DNA of 6,401 nucleotides from positions 1-6,401 of the forward strand of contig JAEDEN010000091.1 of the NCBI GenBank assembly GCA_016293265.1, given 5' to 3'. Shown in pieces: positions 1 to 6,401 of the stretch (its first letter is position 1; each line of letters starts with the position of its first letter). The DNA comes from Oscillospiraceae bacterium (GTDB lineage Bacteria > Bacillota > Clostridia > Oscillospirales > Oscillospiraceae). The translations under genes and the position numbers were made by a program. The notes below the pieces were generated by a model. The model did no database searches and was not told the origin of the DNA. It worked only from the letters and a program-made list of their open reading frames with translations.

Positions 1-294
1 GGCCTGGAGGAGGTCATCGTGGGCGTGGTGGGCACGCTGCAGTTCGACGTATTCCAATACCGTATGAAAAACGAGTACGGCGTGGACCTCTATATGTCGG
101 GCCTGCCCTACGACCACCTGCGCCTGGTGGCCCAGTGCCCCTGCAGCCCCGATGAGCTGGTGCTGTGCACCGGCTCCGCCGTACTGGAGGACTTCCGGGG
201 CCGCCTGCTCATCGCCTTCGGCGGCGAGTGGTCCGTGGGCTTCCTCACCAAGCACAACCCCGGCCTGGTGCTGGCGGATTCCCTCTCCGTATAA
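1..294 (+). CDS. prfC: Peptide chain release factor 3 (RF3), C-terminal fragment
   Basis: This is the last 97 codons of a gene that enters from the left edge, in frame 1, ending at TAA 292-294. RF3 is a cytoplasmic translational GTPase that recycles RF1 and RF2 from the ribosome after peptide release. The G domain lies outside the window. What is visible is the RF3 C-terminal domain: GVVGTLQFDV followed by a YRMKNEYGV stretch (about residues 7-27 of the fragment), the LPYDHLRLV segment, and the ending FGGEWSVGFLTKHNPGL, which resembles the EW-x(6)-HNP ending of Firmicute RF3. EF-G and TypA/BipA do not end this way. A GTG at 19 is internal, not the start. The gene converges on mutS2, with a shared hairpin terminator eight bases after its stop. 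It is complete at its 3' end and shows no disruption. Confidence 0.88.
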   Translation, partial: GLEEVIVGVVGTLQFDVFQYRMKNEYGVDLYMSGLPYDHLRLVAQCPCSPDELVLCTGSAVLEDFRGRLLIAFGGEWSVGFLTKHNPGLVLADSLSV

Positions 295-301
295 AATCAA
301 A

Positions 302-336
302 AAGGACGCTGCGAAAGCAGCGTCCTTCTTTTATTT
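302..336. terminator. Bidirectional intrinsic terminator between prfC and mutS2
   Basis: A perfect 11-bp stem (302-312 with 317-327) is capped by a GAAA tetraloop (313-316). On the plus strand it is followed by TTCTTTTATTT, giving a U-rich tail for prfC. On the minus strand it is followed by TTTTTGATTTTA, giving a tail for mutS2. The mutS2 stop (331-333) sits in the plus-strand T-tract, so the stem begins only three bases after that stop. One hairpin therefore ends both converging genes. Confidence 0.9.
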
Positions 337-2721
337 CATGGTCACCACGGTGACGCCGTTTTCGCCCTCGCCGTACATCCCCAGGCGGAAGCTCTTGACA
401 GACTTGTTCCGCCGCAAAATGTCGTGGACGGCCTTGCGCAGCGCGCCGGTGCCCTTGCCGTGGATGATGGTCACGGTATCCAGGTGGCCCATGACGGCGG
501 CAGAGAGGAAGGTCTCCACCACGCTCTCGGCCTCCAACGTCTCCATCCCCCGGATATCCAGCTCCCGGGCCGCCGCGGCGCGGATCTCCCGCCGGGGGCC
601 GCCGGTCTTGGGGGCGGATTTCTTCACACCCGCCGCCCGCTCGTCCTCCTCGATGAGGCGGACCTCCTCCGCCCGGGCTTTCATTTTCAGCACGCCGGCC
701 TTGAGCTGCAGCGTGCCGTCCTTGCCGACGGACACCACCTCCGCCGCGGTGCGCACACCGGGGATCTCCACCATGTCCCCCTCCCGGATGGGCCGGCTGG
801 GTTTGGGAATGGGGGCCTTTTCGTACCGGCGGCCGGTGACGGTCTCCTCCGCCTCGTTGAGCTTGCGGCGCAGCTCCGCCCGGGCCTCATTGGCGTTCAT
901 CGTGCGCTCTGCCCGGGCCTGGGCCTTGCGCATCTCGGACAGCTCCGCGAACACTTGGTCGGTGGTCTCCCGGGCCTGCTTCAAAATACGCTTGGCCTCC
1001 GCCTCGCCCCGGCTTCGGGCGTTGTCCCTGGCCCGCTCCATCTGCTCCTTGAACTCCCGGGCCCGGCGGGCGTCCTCCTCCCGCTGGCGGTAGAGGCGCT
1101 CGGCTTCCAGCTCCCGCTTCTCAAGGGCCTGGCGCTTGGCCTCCAACTGGGTCAAAACGTCCTCAAAGCGGACGCTCTCGCCGCTCATCTGGACCTTTGC
1201 ATCCTCGATCACCCTGTCCGGCAGCCCCAGCCGCTTGGAGATGGCAAAGGCGTTGGACTTGCCGGGGATGCCGATGAGAAGGCGGTAGGTGGGGCTGAGG
1301 GTCTCTACGTCGAACTCGCAGGAGGCGTTCTCCACCCCCGCCGTGGTCATGGCGAAGGTCTTCAGCTCGGCATAATGGGTGGTGGCGGCCACCCGGCTCC
1401 CCATGGCCCGGACGTGCTGGATGATGGCGATGGCCAAAGCCGCGCCCTCCACAGGGTCGGTGCCCGCCCCCAGCTCGTCGAAAAGGACCAGGCTGCTGCG
1501 GTCCACCTCCTCCAGAATGGCCACGATGTTGGTCATATGTGCCGAGAAAGTAGACAAATTCTGCTCAATGGACTGCTCATCGCCGATGTCTGCCAGCACC
1601 CGTTCGTACACGGAGATGGCGCTGCGGTCCGCCACGGGGATGTGCAGGCCGCACTGGGTCATCAGCGTCAGCAGGCCCAGGGTCTTGAGGCTCACCGTCT
1701 TGCCGCCGGTGTTGGGGCCGGTGATGACCAGGGTGTCGAAGGTCTCCCCCAGCTGGATGTCAATGGGCACCGCCTTCTTGGGGTCCAGCAGGGGATGGCG
1801 GGCCTTGCGCAGGTGGATGGAGCCGTCCCGGCGGATGTCGGGCCGGCAGGCGTCCATCTTGTAACTCAACTGCCCCCGGGCGAAGATCAGATCCAGATGC
1901 ACCAGGGTGTCATAGTCCCACTGGATGTCCCGGCCGTGGTCCGCCGCGTCGGCGGAAAGCTCCGCCAGAATGCGGTCGATTTCCTTTTGCTCCCTGGCCT
2001 GGAGCTCAATGAACTGGTTATTGGCCTGGACCACCCCCATGGGCTCCACGAAAAGGGTGGCGCCGGTGGAGGAGATGTCGTGAACCAGGCCGGGGAGGTC
2101 CCCCTTGTGCTCGGCCTTCACCGGCACCACGAAACGGCCGTCCCGCTGGGTGATGATGCTCTCCTGCAGGATCTTGGAATAGCTGGGGGAGGAGATGATG
2201 CGCTGCAGGATCTCCCGGCTCTTGGCCTGGGCCTGGCGCATATGGCGGCGGATGTCGGCCAGCTCCGTGCTGGCAGCGTCGGCGATGACTCCCTCCTCCG
2301 GGATGCAGCGGCGGATCTTCTCCTCCAGGAAGCGGTTTCCGTGGAGGGAGAGGAACAGGTGGTCGATGGCAGTCTTTTCCTCCGCCTTTTCGTTGAAGTA
2401 CTCCTTGCACCGGCGGGCGGCGCTGAGAAGGCCGCTGATGGTCAGCAGTTCCCCGGTATTCAGGCTGCCGCCCCGGTCGGCGCGGCTGAGGCTCTCCGCC
2501 ACGCTCTTGACCCCGGAAAAGGAGGGCGCGCCGTAAAGGCCGATCATGCTTCTGGCAGCGTCGGTCTGGTCCAGCAGCCGCAGCACCTCCTCCGTCTCCG
2601 TCTCCGGGCGGATGCGCAGGGCCCGCTCCTTGGCCTCCGGGGAAACGGCCTGCTCCTTCAGCAGCTCCAGTACCCGGGGCAGCTCCAGTGTGCGGATGGA
2701 TTTTTCAAACAGCTCACTCAT
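331..2721 (-). CDS. mutS2: MutS2: Smr-domain MutS-family ATPase / endonuclease
   Basis: This 796-residue protein is close to the usual 780-800 of MutS2. It lacks the N-terminal mismatch-recognition domains of MutS1. Domains in order: helical lever/clamp region (about 1-300); ABC-type ATPase with Walker A GPNTGGKT (335-342, Lys341) and Walker B LVLFDE (411-416, Asp415/Glu416), followed by GAGTDP and the histidine-bearing ATTHYAELK; a charged coiled coil rich in Glu/Arg/Lys (about 510-640); a KOW-like segment (about 645-692); and a C-terminal Smr nuclease domain with LDIRG (721-725) and HGKGTGALR (754-762). The family restrains recombination, and B. subtilis MutS2 is reported to act on collided ribosomes. 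The start is ATG 2719-2721, with GAGGAA at 2728-2733 (6-base spacing). It follows recO by 71 bp and probably has its own promoter in that AT-rich gap. All motifs are intact. Confidence 0.95.
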   Translation of the reverse strand: MSELFEKSIRTLELPRVLELLKEQAVSPEAKERALRIRPETETEEVLRLLDQTDAARSMIGLYGAPSFSGVKSVAESLSRADRGGSLNTGELLTISGLLSAARRCKEYFNEKAEEKTAIDHLFLSLHGNRFLEEKIRRCIPEEGVIADAASTELADIRRHMRQAQAKSREILQRIISSPSYSKILQESIITQRDGRFVVPVKAEHKGDLPGLVHDISSTGATLFVEPMGVVQANNQFIELQAREQKEIDRILAELSADAADHGRDIQWDYDTLVHLDLIFARGQLSYKMDACRPDIRRDGSIHLRKARHPLLDPKKAVPIDIQLGETFDTLVITGPNTGGKTVSLKTLGLLTLMTQCGLHIPVADRSAISVYERVLADIGDEQSIEQNLSTFSAHMTNIVAILEEVDRSSLVLFDELGAGTDPVEGAALAIAIIQHVRAMGSRVAATTHYAELKTFAMTTAGVENASCEFDVETLSPTYRLLIGIPGKSNAFAISKRLGLPDRVIEDAKVQMSGESVRFEDVLTQLEAKRQALEKRELEAERLYRQREEDARRAREFKEQMERARDNARSRGEAEAKRILKQARETTDQVFAELSEMRKAQARAERTMNANEARAELRRKLNEAEETVTGRRYEKAPIPKPSRPIREGDMVEIPGVRTAAEVVSVGKDGTLQLKAGVLKMKARAEEVRLIEEDERAAGVKKSAPKTGGPRREIRAAAARELDIRGMETLEAESVVETFLSAAVMGHLDTVTIIHGKGTGALRKAVHDILRRNKSVKSFRLGMYGEGENGVTVVTMK

Positions 2722-2736
2722 AATTGATTCCTCATT

Positions 2737-2759
2737 GTATAATTAATTTGAAATTATAC
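2737..2759 (-). promoter_or_regulatory. Candidate mutS2 promoter -10 within an 8-bp dyad
   Basis: In the recO-mutS2 gap the minus strand reads a consensus TATAAT (2753-2758), 31 bases before the mutS2 ATG. No good -35 box is seen 16-18 bases upstream, so it may be weak or activator-dependent. The -10 lies in a perfect inverted repeat: 2737-2744 is the exact reverse complement of 2752-2759, with a 7-base spacer. The gap is sharply AT-rich against its GC-rich surroundings. A regulator binding the dyad would cover the -10. The promoter role is likely from the -10 and location; the operator role is inference. Confidence 0.5.
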
Positions 2760-2792
2760 GAATCGTGTCGGTTGATTGGTGGTGCATCCCAC

Positions 2793-3548
2793 TTACAGGA
2801 GGCTTTTGTAAAAGTCCAGCGTCCGGAAGCCCCGGTCCAATTGGGCGGCCGTAAAGGCCTCCGCCGCGTTCCCCAGCCGTTTCATGGACGCCTCCTCCAG
2901 GCGGAAGGAATACAGCCGCCGGGGGTCGCTGTAGAGGATATGCCGGAGGGCCGCAAGGCTCCCGCCGTCCAGGGGCAGGGAGGTCCCCCGCTCCCGGGCG
3001 CCGCAGCTCCCGCAGCGCACCACGCCCTGGACCACGTCCAGCACGGGCTGCTCCACCTCCGTCCTGCCGCAGCTCCCGCAGCGCTCCGCCAGGGGCTCAT
3101 AGCCCGCAAGGGCCAGGAGCTTCAGTTCAAAGGCGGCTTTTACCAGCTCCGGCGGCTTATGTAAAGCGGAAAGGGCGTACAGCCCGTTGAGCAGATGGCG
3201 CAGCAGTTCCGATGCATCCTGCTCCGGCGCTGCCACGCACTCCGTCAGCTCCGCCAGGTAAAATCCCAGGCTCATGGCGGTGAGGTCGGAGCGCAGCCCC
3301 CCGAACAGCTCCAGCGTGGCCCCCTCATTGGCGTAGTACCAGTCGCCCTTTTGGTAAAGGGTCCATTCGCTGTAGACAAGGGGCTGGGCGCAGGCGGCAT
3401 ATCTGCACCCCTTGCGCCGCGCCCCCCGGGCGATCACGGAGATCCTCCCCTGCTCCGCTGTCAGCAGCGTCAGGATCTTATCCGCTTCCTTCGTTTCCGT
3501 CTGGCGCAGCACCACGCCCCGGGTCACGATATAGGGTGTATTGGCCAT
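2793..3548 (-). CDS. recO: DNA repair protein RecO
   Basis: This 251-residue protein matches the RecO family in length and architecture. RecO anneals single strands and, with RecR, loads RecA onto SSB-coated DNA in the RecFOR gap-repair pathway. The N-terminal OB fold spans about residues 1-80 and opens with the typical pattern of V-x-x-x-G-V-V-L-R followed by E-x-D-K-I-L-T-L-L-T and the G-R-I-S-V-I-A-R-G-A-R stretch. A helical domain follows, with a zinc-binding CXXC pair: Cys157/Cys160 and Cys179/Cys182. The start is ATG 3546-3548, preceded by GAGGTG (3557-3562) at 8 bases. That SD overlaps the TGA of the upstream yqzL-family gene, so the two are translationally adjacent and almost certainly cotranscribed. 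The gene is intact, and its neighbours (era and yqzL upstream) are the classic Firmicute context. Confidence 0.95.
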   Translation of the reverse strand: MANTPYIVTRGVVLRQTETKEADKILTLLTAEQGRISVIARGARRKGCRYAACAQPLVYSEWTLYQKGDWYYANEGATLELFGGLRSDLTAMSLGFYLAELTECVAAPEQDASELLRHLLNGLYALSALHKPPELVKAAFELKLLALAGYEPLAERCGSCGRTEVEQPVLDVVQGVVRCGSCGARERGTSLPLDGGSLAALRHILYSDPRRLYSFRLEEASMKRLGNAAEAFTAAQLDRGFRTLDFYKSLL

Positions 3549-3560
3549 AGGGAAAGCACC

Positions 3561-3695
3561 TCATTTCCCGCTGGGAGGGGCGTCCTCCGCCCCGTCCTCC
3601 GCTTCCTTCTGCCCCATGGCCTTGTACCAGACATAGGCCATCGGGTCCCCGGTGGCTTCAAAAAGCTGCCAGACAGGTTCCGGTTCCATATCATC
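3561..3695 (-). CDS. yqzL: YqzL-family small protein (frame uncertain: possible +1 shift)
   Basis: YqzL-family proteins of about 45 residues lie between era and recO in many Firmicutes; their function is unknown. As I recall the family, it shows W-x-x-F-x-x-T-G followed by Y-x-x-[FY]-K. Here that pattern is split. A frame starting at ATG 3688-3690 encodes MEPEPVWQLF and then meets UGA (3658-3660). The frame after it encodes EATGDPMAYVWYKAMG and an acidic tail, ending at TGA 3561-3563. Skipping one T of the six-T run (3660-3665) joins them into a perfect family match of 42 residues. An uninterrupted frame from ATG 3693-3695 gives 44 residues with a non-family N terminus (MIWNRNLSGSFF), but that ATG directly abuts the G-run that would be its SD, while the 3690 ATG has normal 5-base spacing. 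The cause may be a sequencing indel, a real mutation, ribosomal frameshifting, or true use of the 3695 start. The stop overlaps the recO SD. Confidence 0.72.
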   Translation of the reverse strand, partial: DDMEPEPVWQLFEATGDPMAYVWYKAMGQKEAEDGAEDAPPSGK

Positions 3696-3713
3696 CCCCC
3701 TTTCGGGGATAGT
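3690..3713 (-). promoter_or_regulatory. yqzL ribosome binding site inside a GAAA-capped hairpin
   Basis: On the minus strand the leader of the yqzL-family gene reads CCCC-GAAA-GGGG (3709-3698), and the last four G belong to the six-G run (3696-3701) that is the only SD-like sequence. A GNRA tetraloop makes this short 4-bp G:C stem plausible. Folding would hide most of the SD. The run is 5 bases from ATG 3688-3690 and 0 bases from ATG 3693-3695, favouring the former as start on spacing. No strong promoter is seen just upstream. Confidence 0.4.
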
Positions 3714-3747
3714 ATGGCGAAAACCGTCGAATTTTATTGCTCCGTTG

Positions 3748-3819
3748 CCGGCCCGGCGGTTATCTTACTCGTCCCGGTAGCCGAAGGAACGGACGTAATT
3801 CATATTGTCCCGCCAGTTT
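3748..3819 (-). repeat. Direct repeat copy 1: duplicated era 3' end
   Basis: This is a perfect 72-bp copy of 3964-4035. Read on the minus strand it encodes the last 17 residues of Era (NWRDNMNYVRSFGYRDE), its TAA (3765-3767) and 17 bases beyond. It is detached from era and has no start or SD, so it is a gene remnant rather than a gene. Matching stops sharply at both ends (3747 G against 3963 A; 3820 C against 4036 T). Confidence 0.95.
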
Positions 3820-3963
3820 CTCCCACAAAATCTCCGATTTTGCGGGAACCCTCCGGTTGATGCCCCAGCGGCCAGGCGAAGCCCGCCCGCTCCAAGGTTT
3901 TGCTCCGCAAAACCCTTGTACGCGCCTTTCGGCGCGGCTCCCTCCGGTCGCGGAAAACCGGCA
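3820..3963. other. Stem-loop-rich segment between the two era 3' repeats
   Basis: This 144-bp segment holds at least five inverted repeats. They are: 3822-3846 (CAAAATC-TCC-GATTTTG with a flanking CCC/GGG and one mismatch); 3847-3858 (AACC-CTCC-GGTT); 3893-3918 (GGTTTTGC-TCC-GCAAAACC extended by CAA/TTG past one bulge); 3921-3936 (CGCGCC-TTTC-GGCGCG); and 3944-3961 (CCGGT/ACCGG). CTCCG recurs four times (3832, 3851, 3903, 3942), three of these at hairpin loops. No poly-T tail follows, so it is not a run of terminators. It lies between two copies of the era end, like an inserted element with a duplicated target. A dispersed palindromic repeat of this genome is the best guess. A transposase gene is absent, so any movement would need help from elsewhere. 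Confidence 0.6.
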
Positions 3964-4035
3964 CCGGCCCGGCGGTTATCTTACTCGTCCCGGTAGCCGA
4001 AGGAACGGACGTAATTCATATTGTCCCGCCAGTTT
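3964..4035 (-). repeat. Direct repeat copy 2: native 3' end of era
   Basis: This is the partner of 3748-3819, identical over 72 bp at an offset of 216 bp. It is part of the functional era gene: the last 17 codons, stop TAA 3981-3983, and 17 bases after the stop. The other copy lies downstream of it in the direction of transcription. Confidence 0.95.
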
Positions 4036-4877
4036 TCCTTTACCTTCACCCAGGTCTCCAGGTACACCTTGGTTCCCATGAATTTTTCGATGTCCTGGCG
4101 GGCCAGGGTGCTGATCTTTTTCAGCATGGCACCTTGCCTGCCGATGATGATGCCCTTGTGGCTGGCCTTTTCGCAGTAGATGGTGGCGTCCACGTCGATG
4201 ACGCCGTTGTCCCGCTCGGAAAAGCGGGTGATCTCCACGGCGGTGCCGTGGGGGATCTCCTTGTCCAGGCACAGCAGCAGCTTCTCCCGCACCAGTTCCC
4301 CCACCACCTGGCGTTCAGGCTGGTCGCTGGTCTCGCCGTCGGGGAAGAGCTGGGGGCCCTCCGCGGCATACTTCCCCAGCTCCTTCACCAGGTCCTCCAG
4401 GCCGTCGCCGGAGTGGGCGGAGATGGGAATGATGGCGTCAAAGCCGTCCCAGGCCTCGTTGTAGGCGGCGATGACGGGCAGCAGCTCTGCCTTTTCAATG
4501 GTGTCGATCTTGTTGATGCAGAGGATGGCGGGGATATGCTCCTCCTGAATGCGCTGGATCAGGGCCAGCTCCGGGCCGCCCACATGGGGGATCGGCTCCA
4601 CCAAAAGCAGCGCGCAGTCCACGTCGGAGAGGCTGGAGGTGACCACCTTCACCATATAGTCCCCCAGGGCGCTTTTGGGCTTGTGGAGGCCCGGGGTATC
4701 CAGCAGGATGAACTGGGTATCTCCCCGGTTCACCACGCCGTAGATGCGGTTGCGGGTGGTCTGGGCCTTGTTGGAAACGATGGCCACCTTCTCCCCCACC
4801 AACGCGTTGGTGAGGCTGGACTTGCCCACGTTGGGGCGGCCGCAGACGGTGATCATGGCGGTTTTCGTAATGTTCAT
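3981..4877 (-). CDS. era: GTPase Era (16S rRNA / 30S maturation)
   Basis: This 298-residue protein has the normal Era length (about 300). Era is a Ras-like GTPase that binds the 3' end of 16S rRNA and assists 30S assembly, linking it to cell growth. The GTPase domain is complete: G1 GRPNVGKS (13-20), G2 region TTRNRI (about 40-45), G3 DTPG (about 60-63), G4 NKID (about 121-124) and G5 SAH (about 153-155). The C-terminal KH domain shows VEITRF and GIIIGRQGAMLKKI, and the protein ends with the family-typical NWR...VRSFGY. The start ATG 4875-4877 puts 12 residues before G1, as expected; GAGGA at 4887-4891 is its SD (9-base spacing). It follows uvrA on the same strand after 160 bp and precedes yqzL and recO. 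Its 3' end is duplicated downstream, but the gene itself is intact. Confidence 0.96.
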   Translation of the reverse strand: MNITKTAMITVCGRPNVGKSSLTNALVGEKVAIVSNKAQTTRNRIYGVVNRGDTQFILLDTPGLHKPKSALGDYMVKVVTSSLSDVDCALLLVEPIPHVGGPELALIQRIQEEHIPAILCINKIDTIEKAELLPVIAAYNEAWDGFDAIIPISAHSGDGLEDLVKELGKYAAEGPQLFPDGETSDQPERQVVGELVREKLLLCLDKEIPHGTAVEITRFSERDNGVIDVDATIYCEKASHKGIIIGRQGAMLKKISTLARQDIEKFMGTKVYLETWVKVKENWRDNMNYVRSFGYRDE

Positions 4878-4912
4878 AGCAGGTGATCCTCAACTTTCTT
4901 TTGAGCTATATT

Positions 4913-4948
4913 TGCCGGAAAATCCAACATTTTCCGGTATTTTTCTTT
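4913..4948 (+). terminator. Terminator-like hairpin facing against era and uvrA
   Basis: A perfect 9-bp stem CCGGAAAAT/ATTTTCCGG (4915-4923 with 4929-4937, loop CCAAC), extendable by a G-U and a T-A pair, is followed on the plus strand by TATTTTTCTTT. On the minus strand, the direction of uvrA and era transcription, the stem is followed by CAAATATAG, which lacks a U-tract. The shape is thus a rho-independent terminator for plus-strand transcription, although no plus-strand gene precedes it here. Confidence 0.5.
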
Positions 4949-4982
4949 GCTGGGCACCCCAGGGGGCCGCGTCTTTTTCTCA

Positions 4983-4998
4983 CGCAGGCGGTCCTGCG
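4983..4998. other. Short GC hairpin downstream of uvrA
   Basis: CGCAGG (4983-4988) and CCTGCG (4993-4998) form a 6-bp stem around the loop CGGT, 40 bases past the uvrA stop on the minus strand. On the minus strand it is followed by TGAGAAAAAG, not a U-run, so it is a poor terminator for uvrA; on the plus strand CGTTTTAC follows. With the 4913-4948 hairpin it makes up most of the recognisable structure in the 160-bp uvrA-era gap. No convincing promoter for era was found there, so readthrough from uvrA remains possible. Confidence 0.3.
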
Positions 4999-5037
4999 CG
5001 TTTTACGGATATGGGGTGATTTTGCGCCATGGAAGGC

Positions 5038-6401
<1,364 letters not shown>

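Noticed and set aside
152..1093. 313-codon plus-strand frame running across the prfC end, the terminator and the mutS2 3' part
   Set aside because: It crosses a strong terminator and overlaps two well-supported genes; the Ser/Arg/Ala-rich translation is typical of a wrong frame.
424..2727. 767-codon open frame on the plus strand opposite mutS2
   Set aside because: It is the antisense shadow of a GC-rich gene. The translation is low-complexity Leu/Gly/Ala/His-rich with no domain, while the minus strand encodes complete MutS2 motifs.
3748..4035. CRISPR-like pair of repeats
   Set aside because: There are only two copies, of 72 bp, one of them coding the era end, with a 144-bp gap; no array and no cas gene.
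3737..4081. Plus-strand frames over the era 3' repeats with a repeated peptide
   Set aside because: The repeated peptide is only the reverse reading of the 72-bp DNA repeat; there is no SD or family resemblance.
3900..4886. 328-codon plus-strand frame opposite era
   Set aside because: It is the antisense of a full-length Era with all G motifs and the KH domain; the translation has no recognisable motif and no SD.
4878..5037. Riboswitch or promoter for era in the uvrA-era gap
   Set aside because: Hairpins are present, but no known riboswitch core and no paired -35/-10 at usable spacing could be recognised.

Overview
The window is GC-rich chromosomal DNA (above 60% G+C by eye) carrying conserved housekeeping genes. 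The presence of MutS2 with its Smr domain, the era-yqzL-recO gene order and SD-type ribosome binding sites point to a Firmicute. The base composition and codon choice suggest a GC-rich gut clostridium, perhaps of the Oscillospiraceae; that last step is inference, since no rRNA or lineage marker is present.

Layout: positions 1-294 (+) hold the 3' end of prfC (release factor 3). It converges on a long minus-strand gene set, and a hairpin at 302-336 serves as terminator for both sides. Reading the minus strand in the direction of transcription, the order is uvrA (C-terminal part, cut by the right edge), a 160-bp gap with hairpins, era, a rearranged 285-bp gap, a small yqzL-family gene, recO, a short AT-rich gap with a promoter-like palindrome, and mutS2. 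uvrA serves nucleotide excision repair, Era is the KH-domain GTPase of 16S rRNA/30S maturation, RecO loads RecA during gap repair, and MutS2 is a DNA-binding ATPase/Smr protein linked to recombination control and rescue of collided ribosomes. The block therefore mixes DNA repair with ribosome assembly and quality control.

The genes are ordinary, but the era-yqzL-recO junction is not. (1) The last 17 codons and stop of era plus 17 bp beyond occur twice, as a perfect 72-bp direct repeat (3748-3819 and 3964-4035) around a 144-bp segment packed with stem-loops. The offset is 216 bp, a multiple of three, and the era frame stays open across the segment to the second copy's stop. (2) The yqzL-family gene fits its family only if the ribosome or the sequence shifts by one base at a run of six T followed by an in-frame UGA; an uninterrupted frame also exists but loses the conserved N-terminal tryptophan. 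(3) The yqzL ribosome binding site lies in a small GAAA-capped hairpin.

No CRISPR array, tRNA, rRNA or recognisable transposase gene was seen. No wholly new multi-gene system is evident; the era-yqzL gap is the best candidate for undescribed biology.
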